This document shows positions 24,009 through 33,539 of a stretch of DNA of 64,000 nt, in pieces. Source of the stretch: Phoenix dactylifera (lineage: Eukaryota; Streptophyta; Magnoliopsida; Arecales; Arecaceae). The notes below the pieces were generated by a model. The model was not told the origin of the DNA and searched no databases. It saw only the letters and a program-made list of their open reading frames with translations. Numbering within the stretch: the stretch's first letter is position 1; every line of letters starts with the position of its first letter. The position numbers and the translations under genes were made by a program. The stretch spans positions 23,562,899 to 23,626,898 of the forward strand of contig NC_052394.1 of NCBI RefSeq assembly GCF_009389715.1. Direction: 5' to 3'.

Positions 24009-27000
24009 ATGCATCTACGTAGTGGTCGTGTCGCATCTCATCTTGAGTCCCCCCTAGACATGGATTCCAAAATTGAAGCCCTATTAAAAGCTATCCATGA
24101 CACTAATACCCAAGTCCAAGCAAACAACGCCCAAATTCATGACCTAACCACAATGTCCACCCAGGTTAATACTCGACTCGATTCAATTGAGGCTTCAATT
24201 CAAAGGGTTATTGAATCCCAAAAGGTTAGTACTCCCCATTTACCGGGTCTTGATGAGGATGATACCCTAGAACAACTCCTAGAACAACACGGTTCGGTTC
24301 GGCAGGGCAACTTTGATCATAGGTCTGTTCCAGGTCACCATTATGCCTACCCTCGCCCTAGAGGACCTGGTCCCATTCCTCCTGTTGATAGAGGTCACCG
24401 ACATACCGTAGAATCTAGAGAGCCTCGTGACCCTGATGACGATGTAATGCGAGGCATTAGGGTTGAAGCCCCTACTTTCGATGGTCGTCTTGATCCGAAG
24501 GTCTTCTCCGATTGGCTACACGAAATGGATCATTTCTTTGAGTGGTACAATCTGTCGGAGGAGAAAAAGGTCCGATTCGCTAGAATGAAACTCCTTGGTC
24601 GAGCCAAATTGTTTTGGCAAAACACCGAACAACTGCTAGCCAGGAGACATCAACCTGCTATTACCGATTGGGTTGAGATGAAAGAAAAATTAAAAGAAAA
24701 ATACCTTCCATTAAGTTATCAATCTGACCTCTTAGATCGATGGAACAATTTAAGACAAGGTAGTCGCACAGCTACTGAATACATCGCCCAATTTGATGAA
24801 TTTATGATGCGTAGTAATGTAGCTGAAGATGAACGTATGATCTTGAGCCGATTTCGACGAGGCCTAAATGATGAGCTTAGGAAAGAACTTATCCTTCGTG
24901 AAGTGTCCACCTTAGACCAAGCCTATACATTTGTGCAAAATTATGAACAATTCTCCAAATCTATGTTTGCTAGGCGCCCTGACACCAGGCGGGTCCCCAC
25001 TAGTGCCCAACCATCTGGACCCAGACCCCCAGTCGGTTCTGTCCCTCCTAAACCCTTTTCTTCTCCACCTATCCAAAACCGGGATATTAAAGGCAAAGGA
25101 ATTTTAGGTGAACCTCCAAAACCAAGCTCACGAATTCAGTGCTTTAAATGCCAAGGGTTTGGTCATGTTGCCTCCCAATGTGCAAATCCGACTCTAGTTA
25201 TTGACACACATGAACAGAAGGATGACATAGATAATTTGGAGGAACAAATTTATGAGCCTAATTTAGATGATATTCACGATGTCGAAGACGAAACTGAGGA
25301 AGAATCACACACTTTAGGTTGTATCCGACCTACTCCCCGGATAATTGCCCACGAACCTGACCGATCCACTGTGAATGTAGTAAGGTGTGCAATTACCCAG
25401 CCTAAAGAGACTGATGACTGGAGACGAACCTCAATTTTCCACACTTACATTAAATGCGGCGAAAAAGACTGTAAAGTTATCATTGATAGCGGGAGCTGCA
25501 TTAATGCGATATCTTCCAGCATTGTCGCACGCTTGGGTCTGACTCCTGTGTCCCAACCTCACCCTTATAAGGTCTCCTGGATCGACACGTCGTCCATTCA
25601 CATTAAGGAACGGTGTCTTGTACCTATTCAAATCCTCTCTTATAAAGACACTGTCTGGTGTGACGTACTCCCAATGGACGTAGGTCATCTGATATTAGGT
25701 AGGCCTTGGTTGTTCGATCTCGATGTCACCATCTACGGTCGAACTAACTCTTGCTCCTTTGTATTCCAGGGTAAAAAGATTACGCTTAATCCTTTACGGC
25801 CCAAAACGCTAAATAAGAGTACAGACAAGAGTACATCAAAGGGGAAGGAACTGCATATCCTTAACCCCACGGAATTTGAGAGGAACGTCTTTAAGGACTC
25901 TCCGGTGTTTGCCCTGCTAGTTAAAGAATTTCAGCCACATCTTCAAAGCACATTATCGGCAGAATCCCTCGCTATTCTCGAGGAGTTCAAAGAAGTTTTT
26001 CCGGAAGACCTTCCAGATCATTTACCCCCTTTGCGTGATATTCAACACGCCATTGACCTAGTCCCGGGAGCTACCCTTCCTAACCTGCCCCATTATCGGA
26101 TGAACCCCTCTGATCATGCAGAGCTCCTAAAGCAAATTAACGAGCTCCTACAAAAGGGATTTATTCGGGAGAGTCTAAGTCCTTGTGCCGTACCTGCCCT
26201 TCTTACTCCAAAAAAAGATGGGACTTGGCGAATGTGTGTAGACAGTCGGGCTATTAATAGAATCACGGTCAAATACCGTTTTCCTATTCCCCGGCTCGAC
26301 GATATGCTGGATATGATGGCAGGTGCCTCGATTTTCTCCGAGATTGACTTAAAAAGTGGCTACCATCAAATCCGGATTCGTCCAGGAGATGAATGGAAGA
26401 CAGCCTTCAAGACAAAAGATGGCCTCTATGAGTGGCTGGTAATGCCTTTCGGCCTCTCAAACGCTCCAAGTACATTTATGCGAGTGATGACTCAAGTACT
26501 CCGACCTTTTATGGGCAAATTTTTAGTCGTGTACTTTGACGATATCCTTATTTATAGTCAAACTAAGGAGCAACATTTAGGCCATTTAAGGCAAGTTTGT
26601 ACGACTTTACGCAACGAGAGCCTCTATGCTAACCTTAAGAAGTGTTCATTTTTCACTACTCACGTAAACTTCTTAGGGTATATAGTCTCCTCTGAAGGTT
26701 TATCTGCTGATCCTGCGAAAATCACCGCAATTGTTGAATGGCCTGAACCTAAGAATATTACTGACATCCGTAGTTTTCACGGCCTGGCCACATTTTACCG
26801 TCGTTTCATTAAGGGCTTCAGTACACTTATGTCACCTATCACTGATTGTCTTAAACGAGGTGATTTTCGGTGGACACGCGCAGCCGCTAAAGCATTTAAT
26901 GACATTAAGACAAAAATGACGGAAGCGCCAGTTATGCGACTCCCTGATTTTAACAAAGTTTTTGAGGTGGAATGTGATGCATCTGGCTTAGGAATAGGTG

Positions 27001-28964
27001 GTGTGCTTAGTCAAGAACGTCATCCTATAGCCTATTTTAGTGAAAAGCTGAATGAGGCTAGACAAAGATATTCCACCTATGACAAGGAATTTTATGCCAT
27101 AGTCCAGGCCCTACGGTATTGGCGACATTATCTCCTTCCTAATGAATTTGTTCTCTATTCTGACCATGAAGCACTTCGTTTTCTTAATTCCCAGAAAAAA
27201 CTTAATCATCGACATGCCAAGTGGGTTCAGTTCCTCCAGGATTACACTTTTGTTCTCAAGCATATGTCCGGTGCTGCGAACAAAGCTGCTGATGCGTTAA
27301 GTCGTCGAGTAACTCTGTTGTCCGCCATGTCTGTTTCCCTCACCGGTTTTGATAGACTTAAGCTCGATTACTTGTCTTGCCCAGATTTTGGCCAACTCTA
27401 TAATGCCCTTGCTGATGGACAAGGACCTTTGATTGATGGTGTTTATCTACAAGACGGGTACTTGTTCAAAGCTTCCAAGCTCTGCATTCCGCGCACTTCT
27501 GTGCGCGATTTCTTGATATGGGAAGTACATGCCGGTGGTCTCTCTGGACATTTTGGCCGTGATAAGACCATAGAAGAAGTTGAACGTCAATTTTTTTGGC
27601 CAAGTTTAAAACGGGATGTTGCTAAAATTGTGGGACAGTGTCGCACGTGTCAACTAGCTAAGCACAAAAAACAAAATACTGGCCTATACACTCCATTACC
27701 TGTCCCAGATCGCCCTTGGCTTGACCTTAGTATCGACTTCGTACTCGGCCTTCCTCGCACATTTCGGAAACATGACTCCATTTTTGTGGTTGTGGATCGT
27801 TTTTCTAAAATGGCCCACTTCCTTCCTTGTTCCAAAACTTCTGATGCCTCTCGAGTAGCCAAGATATTTTTTGATGAGATTGTTAAGTTATACGGGTTAC
27901 CAAAAACCATTGTCTCTGATAGGGATGTCCGTTTCATGAGCTATTTTTGGAAAACCTTGTGGCATCTGGTTGGCACCAAACTTAAATTTTCTACGGCCTA
28001 TCATCCTCAAACCGATGGCCAAACCGAAGTCGTCAACCGAAGTCTAGGTAACCTTCTGCGTAGTCTAGTCGGGGATCACAATCGTAACTGGGATTCTATT
28101 CTGCCTGTCGCCCAATTTGCATATAATTCATCAGTCAATCGATCTATCGGGATGAGTCCATTCGAAGTGGTCCATGGTTATAAAGCTCGCAAACCTGTAG
28201 ATCTCCTACCTATGTCCCCCCATATTCGCATTTCTGAGTCTGCACATGCATTTGCACAGCACATTCATAATCTGCATCAGGAAATTAGCAAGCGCATTCA
28301 TATGAGTAATGCTCAATATAAGCTACAAGCTGATTCTCATAAGCGAGATAAATCATTTCAAACTGGGGATTATGTGATGATACGTATTCGGCCTGAGCGG
28401 TTTCCATCTGGAACCGTCAAGAAACTGCAGGCTCGTAGTGCTGGGCCCTTTCGGGTATTGCAACGCGTGGGTACTAATGCTTACGTTCTTGATCTTCCCT
28501 CTGATTTTGGTATTAGCTCCACTTTTAATATTGAGGATTTGGTTGCTTACAAGGGCCCCCTTTCTATTCCTACTGATCCTTTCGCTCCGCCATCACTTGA
28601 GCTTGATGATAATCCTCTTCTTGATTCCATCCCATCTCCGACCAATCTAACTTTACCACCAGCACAAAAAGAACAAATTGATGCCATTTTAGATGAGCAG
28701 ACTGTTTCTACCAGTGATGGGGGTGTTCAGCGTTTTCTGGTTCGTTGGCGAGGACGCCCGGAGTCTGATACTACATGGATTACCCGTGCGGAGTTACAGC
28801 GCATTGACCCAGATCTTTTGGAGTACTACCAGAGTCATTCGTCGGGGTCGACTTCTTCTTACCCGGGGGGAGTTGGTGCGGACACGAATACTGGACTGAT
28901 TATTGTGCGGGATTATGGTCGTCGCAGGAAGACGGTCCAGCCACTTTCATTGTGGCTGGATTGA
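24009..28964 (+). CDS. Chromovirus gag-pol polyprotein, 1651 aa
   Basis: One uninterrupted frame encodes, in order: Gag (core about residues 150-300), a CCHC zinc knuckle at about 378-391 (CFKCQGFGHVASQC), an aspartic protease with DSGS near 492, a reverse transcriptase with YFDDIL near 843, an RNase H with ECDAS near 987, an integrase with an HHCC finger (about 1175-1225) and D-D-E core (about 1242, 1303, 1340), and a C-terminal chromodomain-like segment (FLVRWRGRPESD) near 1575-1610. The last 30 residues are encoded by the 3' LTR. Gag and Pol are in one frame, so the proteins would be released by the element's own protease. The start ATG lies about 1.8 kb inside the element. Confidence 0.95.
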   Translation: MHLRSGRVASHLESPLDMDSKIEALLKAIHDTNTQVQANNAQIHDLTTMSTQVNTRLDSIEASIQRVIESQKVSTPHLPGLDEDDTLEQLLEQHGSVRQGNFDHRSVPGHHYAYPRPRGPGPIPPVDRGHRHTVESREPRDPDDDVMRGIRVEAPTFDGRLDPKVFSDWLHEMDHFFEWYNLSEEKKVRFARMKLLGRAKLFWQNTEQLLARRHQPAITDWVEMKEKLKEKYLPLSYQSDLLDRWNNLRQGSRTATEYIAQFDEFMMRSNVAEDERMILSRFRRGLNDELRKELILREVSTLDQAYTFVQNYEQFSKSMFARRPDTRRVPTSAQPSGPRPPVGSVPPKPFSSPPIQNRDIKGKGILGEPPKPSSRIQCFKCQGFGHVASQCANPTLVIDTHEQKDDIDNLEEQIYEPNLDDIHDVEDETEEESHTLGCIRPTPRIIAHEPDRSTVNVVRCAITQPKETDDWRRTSIFHTYIKCGEKDCKVIIDSGSCINAISSSIVARLGLTPVSQPHPYKVSWIDTSSIHIKERCLVPIQILSYKDTVWCDVLPMDVGHLILGRPWLFDLDVTIYGRTNSCSFVFQGKKITLNPLRPKTLNKSTDKSTSKGKELHILNPTEFERNVFKDSPVFALLVKEFQPHLQSTLSAESLAILEEFKEVFPEDLPDHLPPLRDIQHAIDLVPGATLPNLPHYRMNPSDHAELLKQINELLQKGFIRESLSPCAVPALLTPKKDGTWRMCVDSRAINRITVKYRFPIPRLDDMLDMMAGASIFSEIDLKSGYHQIRIRPGDEWKTAFKTKDGLYEWLVMPFGLSNAPSTFMRVMTQVLRPFMGKFLVVYFDDILIYSQTKEQHLGHLRQVCTTLRNESLYANLKKCSFFTTHVNFLGYIVSSEGLSADPAKITAIVEWPEPKNITDIRSFHGLATFYRRFIKGFSTLMSPITDCLKRGDFRWTRAAAKAFNDIKTKMTEAPVMRLPDFNKVFEVECDASGLGIGGVLSQERHPIAYFSEKLNEARQRYSTYDKEFYAIVQALRYWRHYLLPNEFVLYSDHEALRFLNSQKKLNHRHAKWVQFLQDYTFVLKHMSGAANKAADALSRRVTLLSAMSVSLTGFDRLKLDYLSCPDFGQLYNALADGQGPLIDGVYLQDGYLFKASKLCIPRTSVRDFLIWEVHAGGLSGHFGRDKTIEEVERQFFWPSLKRDVAKIVGQCRTCQLAKHKKQNTGLYTPLPVPDRPWLDLSIDFVLGLPRTFRKHDSIFVVVDRFSKMAHFLPCSKTSDASRVAKIFFDEIVKLYGLPKTIVSDRDVRFMSYFWKTLWHLVGTKLKFSTAYHPQTDGQTEVVNRSLGNLLRSLVGDHNRNWDSILPVAQFAYNSSVNRSIGMSPFEVVHGYKARKPVDLLPMSPHIRISESAHAFAQHIHNLHQEISKRIHMSNAQYKLQADSHKRDKSFQTGDYVMIRIRPERFPSGTVKKLQARSAGPFRVLQRVGTNAYVLDLPSDFGISSTFNIEDLVAYKGPLSIPTDPFAPPSLELDDNPLLDSIPSPTNLTLPPAQKEQIDAILDEQTVSTSDGGVQRFLVRWRGRPESDTTWITRAELQRIDPDLLEYYQSHSSGSTSSYPGGVGADTNTGLIIVRDYGRRRKTVQPLSLWLD
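28864..28872 (+). other. Polypurine tract of the chromovirus
   Basis: A GGGGGGAG purine run lies immediately before the 3' LTR and is embedded in the coding frame near its end. Confidence 0.85.
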
Positions 28965-29242
28965 TTGATGTTTTCTTTTATTATTATTTATTTTGATAGG
29001 ATTAGTTTGCATATTGTCTTGTGAGGACCTATTTCGAATTGTTTTTTTTTATGAGGACTTATTTGTTATTTGGTGGCCCTATATATATATAGGGCATGCA
29101 TTTGTTATTTTTTTTTTTAATGAATTATTGAATGAAAATTGGTCTTCTTCTTCCTCCTCCTTTTCTCCTCCTCCTTCTTCTTCTTCCCCTCTTCCCCTCT
29201 TTTTTTTCTCTGTATTTCAATCCGTACTTCCGTCCTGCATCA
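28874..29242 (+). repeat. 3' LTR of the chromovirus
   Basis: This is 369 bp with the same ends as the 5' LTR; the only difference is one T fewer in a T run. The gag-pol frame continues 91 bp into it before stopping at 28964. Confidence 0.96.
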
Positions 29243-29247
29243 GACGT

Positions 29248-29480
29248 CCTTCCTGATCCTCTCCCTGGTTCACTTTCTTCATTTAATGTGAGCCACAAGA
29301 ATGCCACCACCTACAAGAGCACTTGGGACCAACCCAAAGAAAAAGAGCTCATAAGAATCCAGGTCAACTTTTCTGGACCCTTGCAATTATATTGTCTTGA
29401 ATTCATATAGCAATGATAATGTGATTTAACTTACACCAAATCACATAGAGAGTACATCTGAAATCTGAATTGTTTTTACT
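29248..29480. repeat. Rest of the second ~380-bp tandem copy
   Basis: This continues the duplication interrupted by the chromovirus. GTTCACTTTCTT, CAAGAGCACT, TTCTGGACCCTT and GTGATTTAACTT parallel the same landmarks at 21450-21640. Divergence between copies is far larger than between the LTRs, so the duplication is much older. Confidence 0.72.
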
Positions 29481-29990
29481 TTAGTGATTTTTTACAAAAG
29501 ATTCGATGGGGTATCGCTTTGTCGTAAACTTTTTCTCTTTTTTGACCAAAAAAATCTTTTTTCTTCTTTTTTGAGTGAAATGTAGCGACCTTTTTCCTTG
29601 CAAAATATTTTTTTTTCTTTTGCGCAAAATAAAGGAGACTAACGGGCAATAAGCCACATTAGTCACTAGAAGTTTTATTAAAGAAGAAGAAAAGTTTCAA
29701 ATACATCCAGGATGACTGAAAAGGGAATTTATATGAGAAAAGAGGAAGGAAGAGACCCAATGAGGTTACAGAACTGTTGCCGCTAGAGCTTGAAGCAACA
29801 AACATGGTAAAGAGTAGAAGTGGAAAAAGAACTAAGAAGATAGAGAAGTCTGACAAAGTAGCTCATACATCACAGAAGATCCAGGGATCATCATTTTGCT
29901 TGAGATTCTATCATAGTCTCCTTTAGAGGGAACCGAACAAAAGAAAAAGCAGAATAGCAGGGCTTCCTCTCATTCAGAGAGTCACATAGC
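29481..29990. other. Intergenic DNA without recognised genes
   Basis: T-rich and A-rich low-complexity sequence, then purine-rich spacer. No gene was seen. Confidence 0.4.
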
Positions 29991-29999
29991 CAGACACCA

Positions 30000-30790
30000 G
30001 TAGCAGCAGAAAGAAGGCATCATCTATATGCTCATCTGAAGAGGAAACACCCGCTCCTCTAAGCTTCCTTATACAATCCCACAATTTGCCAAAACCAAGA
30101 AGGGACTTATGATCATGGATATTAACTGGCTATTAACCAAGCTAATAGCAAAGAAGACAATAATTAAGGATAGGAAACTTCAATTCAGAAAGATTCGATT
30201 GTTATATTCCTTCCAGCTGCACCAAAGAAAAGCCACAATTAGCATGAGCATTGCAGAATGGGTGTCTCTTGAGAAGTAAGCTGATACCTATTTGGTACAT
30301 AAGTCCTCTAGATCACCATTTGGACAAGGGACATTTAGGTGCAAGCAAAGGATGCTCCACATTTCAAAGGCAAAGCGGCAACATAGGAAGAGATGACTGT
30401 TTGTTTCTAGAGGATCAGAGCAATAGGGTCAGCCACCATGGGACTTACCCATTCTTTTCAAGATGTTTCCCCTGATGTTTAAGTTTGTCAAAGAGTGCCA
30501 TCTGGAAGAAACATCTGACTTTCAGAGGACTTTGAGTTTCCAGATAATAGAAGCAAGGTCCCATTTAATTCCGGTTGAGTCAAGAAAGCTACACAGAGAT
30601 GGAGTGGTGAATATACTAGAGACAACAAGGGACCATGAGATATCATCAGGTTGATTTGGATCTAACCAAATTTCATAGAGAAGTCTAGACAGTTGCTGCA
30701 GTTCAGTTGTAGACTCAAGTCGAAAGAGAAGACCCACACCGGAAGTGCCAAGAATTGGATCTTCGATTAAAGAATTGAGCCACATACCTA
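30000..30790 (-). mobile_element. 5'-truncated LINE, ORF2 C-terminal part
   Basis: On the minus strand, from high to low coordinates, broken frames give PDDISWSLV, then IIWKLKVL, a cysteine-containing stretch near FEMWSILCLHLN, and a WKEYNNRIF-like segment. This is the order seen in the zinc-finger-like reverse-transcriptase tail (zf-RVT) and end of plant LINE ORF2. Frame changes and stops mark it as dead. The sequence upstream to about 31189 could belong to the same insertion but was not recognised. Confidence 0.55.
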
Positions 30791-31189
30791 GATTTGAGTC
30801 TAGAAGCTTGATAGAGGTTGCGAAATTAGGCCCTCAAAAGTAGATTCAGGATCTATTTGTACTTCCAAAAGAGAACTTTCAACCCATTTCCAACAACAAA
30901 AGAAGATTTATTCTAAAAGGGTTGCAAAGAGGAGAGAGTATACCATTGAGGATAGCGGAGCATTTCCGCTTTGGCTTCCAACAATCAGAAGGTTTACACC
31001 TTTTAAAATAGAAGCAAGATCACAGCTTTTTCCAAGGGGCTCGATCATCATGAAGGTATCTCCATCCCCATTTAGCTCACAAAACAAATTGAATGCATCC
31101 AAATTAAATGAAAATGTCCAACTCCCCCATATTGAATGCCTAAGACATTCTCCATTCAGAAATACACACTGATTTACAAAAAATAACAT

Positions 31190-31750
31190 GCAGTTATGTT
31201 TAAGTGATCATTAATTCGGTTACAATTTTACATTACTTAAAACAAAAATGTACCAGGAAACCAGTAGGTGCTCCTCAAGGATATCAAAGTGCATCATCAA
31301 CCTCACTTTAGAACACATAGTTCGTCATTTGGACCATGTAATCCTAATAAGCCACAGATGGCCTCTTGTTGAAGATTCAAGAACATCTTATTTTCTCACG
31401 AAAAGATTAGTCAATGCCTAATTGCTTTCATTTAGCAAATCAAAAGTTTAGGATTAAATAACAGTAATCCTTCTTTTGGGATCACTACTATGAAATGTCA
31501 CCTTCTGTTCTGAACCCAAATTTTTCCCAGTAAAAGCACTGAGAGGTGTGCCAACTGGCACAGACCCAAGTCCTCTAGCTATAACAAGTACTAGTTAATA
31601 GCTAAACGGTGCACAATTTGGTGACAGCTTTAGAGCTATAATATGACTTTTTCATTCCATGTCAACTGATATAAGTACATATTCCTTTTTTAGATGCAGC
31701 TCCCCATGCTAGATTGCTCTAACAGATATATAAAAAGCTAGTTTAATGCT
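31190..31750. other. Intergenic DNA without recognised genes
   Basis: AT-rich spacer with short chance frames only. Confidence 0.4.
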
Positions 31751-31754
31751 ATAA

Positions 31755-32097
31755 ACAGGGTCCACAGGATGGGTATTTTGGCAATTCAAACCTATTGCAT
31801 GACACAGAACACCATTATACTCAATATAAATGATCAGGTGGAAAGAAGTGCAGGAATCTGCAGAAAAGCAGCATGGTGCATAAAATCAGAATCAGAGCCA
31901 AAGCTAACAAGATGCAAAGGCAGTTTAATGTTAAATGCGTCCACAGGGTCAGTTTCCCACTAGAAAATAAAGCCATTATCCTTACACATTCTATATGAAC
32001 AGGTGGAAAGAAGCGCAAGAATCTACAAATAAATAAGCAAAGAATCAGCATCATATATCAAATTGGAAGCAAAGCAAAAGGTAGAAAGATGCAAAGG
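31755..32097. repeat. Two-copy imperfect tandem duplication (~163-bp unit)
   Basis: Landmarks recur with similar spacing: GTCCACAGG at about 31760 and 31939, CAGGTGGAAAGAAG at about 31835 and 31999, and AGATGCAAAGG at about 31911 and 32089. The duplication lies in non-coding DNA. Confidence 0.7.
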
Positions 32098-32099
32098 AC

Positions 32100-33535
32100 G
32101 CGACCTTTGACCGTCATTTGGTCGCCAAAATCACCTATGATTATGAAGCACCTCCATGGCTCCACTTGATTGGCTGGCTAGGGCCTCTTCTAGGGTGAGG
32201 TGGTGCAACATCCAATAAAATTACCCTGCTCTTAAGGCATGCAGGTGAACCAGCGTACCATATTGTGGGAAGAAGAAATGAAGTTATGGTGGATTGGAAG
32301 GACATTGAGACTATCTGGACTGAGAGCAACAGAAGAGAGAACCCTCAACTTTTAAAGCCTGAAGCAAAATGTGGTAATTAAGGGGCATATTTAGTGCAGA
32401 AAAGGGCCAGTTCTAGAAAAAATGTTGATGCTTATGCACTGGACGACCATGATTTGCTAAGTCACTTGTGCTGTTTGTCGAAAGACAGCTTCATATCCAG
32501 TGTTTCTACAAAAGCTATCACTCCAAGAGCTGTTTTCCAAGCTTATGCTGGTCGACACAACATTTGGGTTTGTTGCCCACTTTAATTAGGCGGTCTGAGC
32601 TGATCATGACCACTTAATGTAACTATGTTCAGGATGCCACCCATGGAAGCTAAAATACCCATTCAAGAAGAAAAAAAATTAGTAGATGTATCTCCTGAGT
32701 AACTATAAAATGAACATATGCTACTGTCGGAATTTAGTATCCTCAAGACTTCTGTCAAGTTGGACGCAAACCAGGTCAAAAGCCACAAGCACTAGCACTG
32801 TCCATGCAAACATTAAATCCCAGGGAGCATATTGCCTGTGATCATTAGTGGATCAACCATGTGAAAATATTGAACTGCTTGAGCTAACTTGTATTCTTCT
32901 ACCACATGCCGTTGCTAAACTCAGTTCTCCTTAATCCCTCACCCAATCAAAAAGAATCTACCAAGTATTTTCTTTTCAAATCAACCAAGCAGCAAGCTAG
33001 GCATGCATCTCTTGCATTTGCAATAATTAAGCATTGATTACTCATTAAAATTTTAAATTCCTCTTGCATACTGAAAAGGGAAAAATAAAAGGATTTTACA
33101 TACCTCTTGATAAACACCTCTTGTAAAATTGCTAAGCAGAGTAGCTGCTATGGTAATGGACCAACCAATTGATGATGACTTAATCTGCTGATAGACTCAT
33201 GTGATGCAAAAGGAACTTCATTATAAAAAGTTAGAATCAAATCAAAAATATAAAACAGGCACCACATTCTCAAAAGTGCTCAATTCAGTGCTCAACTGTT
33301 CTACCATGCTTCCATGCCATGACAAACAGAAGCACAAAAGAACTCAACAACCTAAACTGCACAGGTCATCAATCTCTTAATGGAAAATTTTCTTCTCAAA
33401 AAGAGGAATCTAACTTCCAGAGTCTGCAGAATGAAGCATAAGGAAAAGTAGAAAAGTAATCTACACATGGGTTGATTTCTTATGAAGCCTTTAAGGCTGA
33501 TCCACTTTGATGTCGCACTCCTTTTTGGAACTTAA
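32100..33535. other. Intergenic DNA downstream of the Rab gene
   Basis: No gene was recognised. The part next to 33540 is the likely 3' UTR and terminator of the minus-strand Rab gene. Confidence 0.4.
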
Positions 33536-33539
33536 TCAA

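Larger units (their letters stand above)
21801..29247 (+). mobile_element. Whole-looking Ty3/gypsy chromovirus LTR retrotransposon with target duplication
   Basis: The element spans 21806-29242 (7437 bp), flanked by a perfect 5-bp target duplication GACGT at 21801-21805 and 29243-29247. The LTRs are 370 and 369 bp, start TGGTGC, end GCATCA and differ only by one base in a T run. An initiator-Met-tRNA primer site, a long C-rich leader, one gag-pol frame and a polypurine tract follow in order. It looks whole, with no visible breaks. No substitutions between LTRs implies a very recent insertion, probably under about 0.1-0.3 million years at usual plant rates. The integrase and C-terminal chromodomain identify a chromovirus. 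The frame reading into the 3' LTR is a trait described for the CRM clade, but clade assignment is tentative. Confidence 0.96.

Noticed and set aside
30908-31189. 93-codon minus-strand frame upstream of the LINE tail
   Set aside because: It might be LINE-derived or chance. No motif supports either, so it was not called as a gene.
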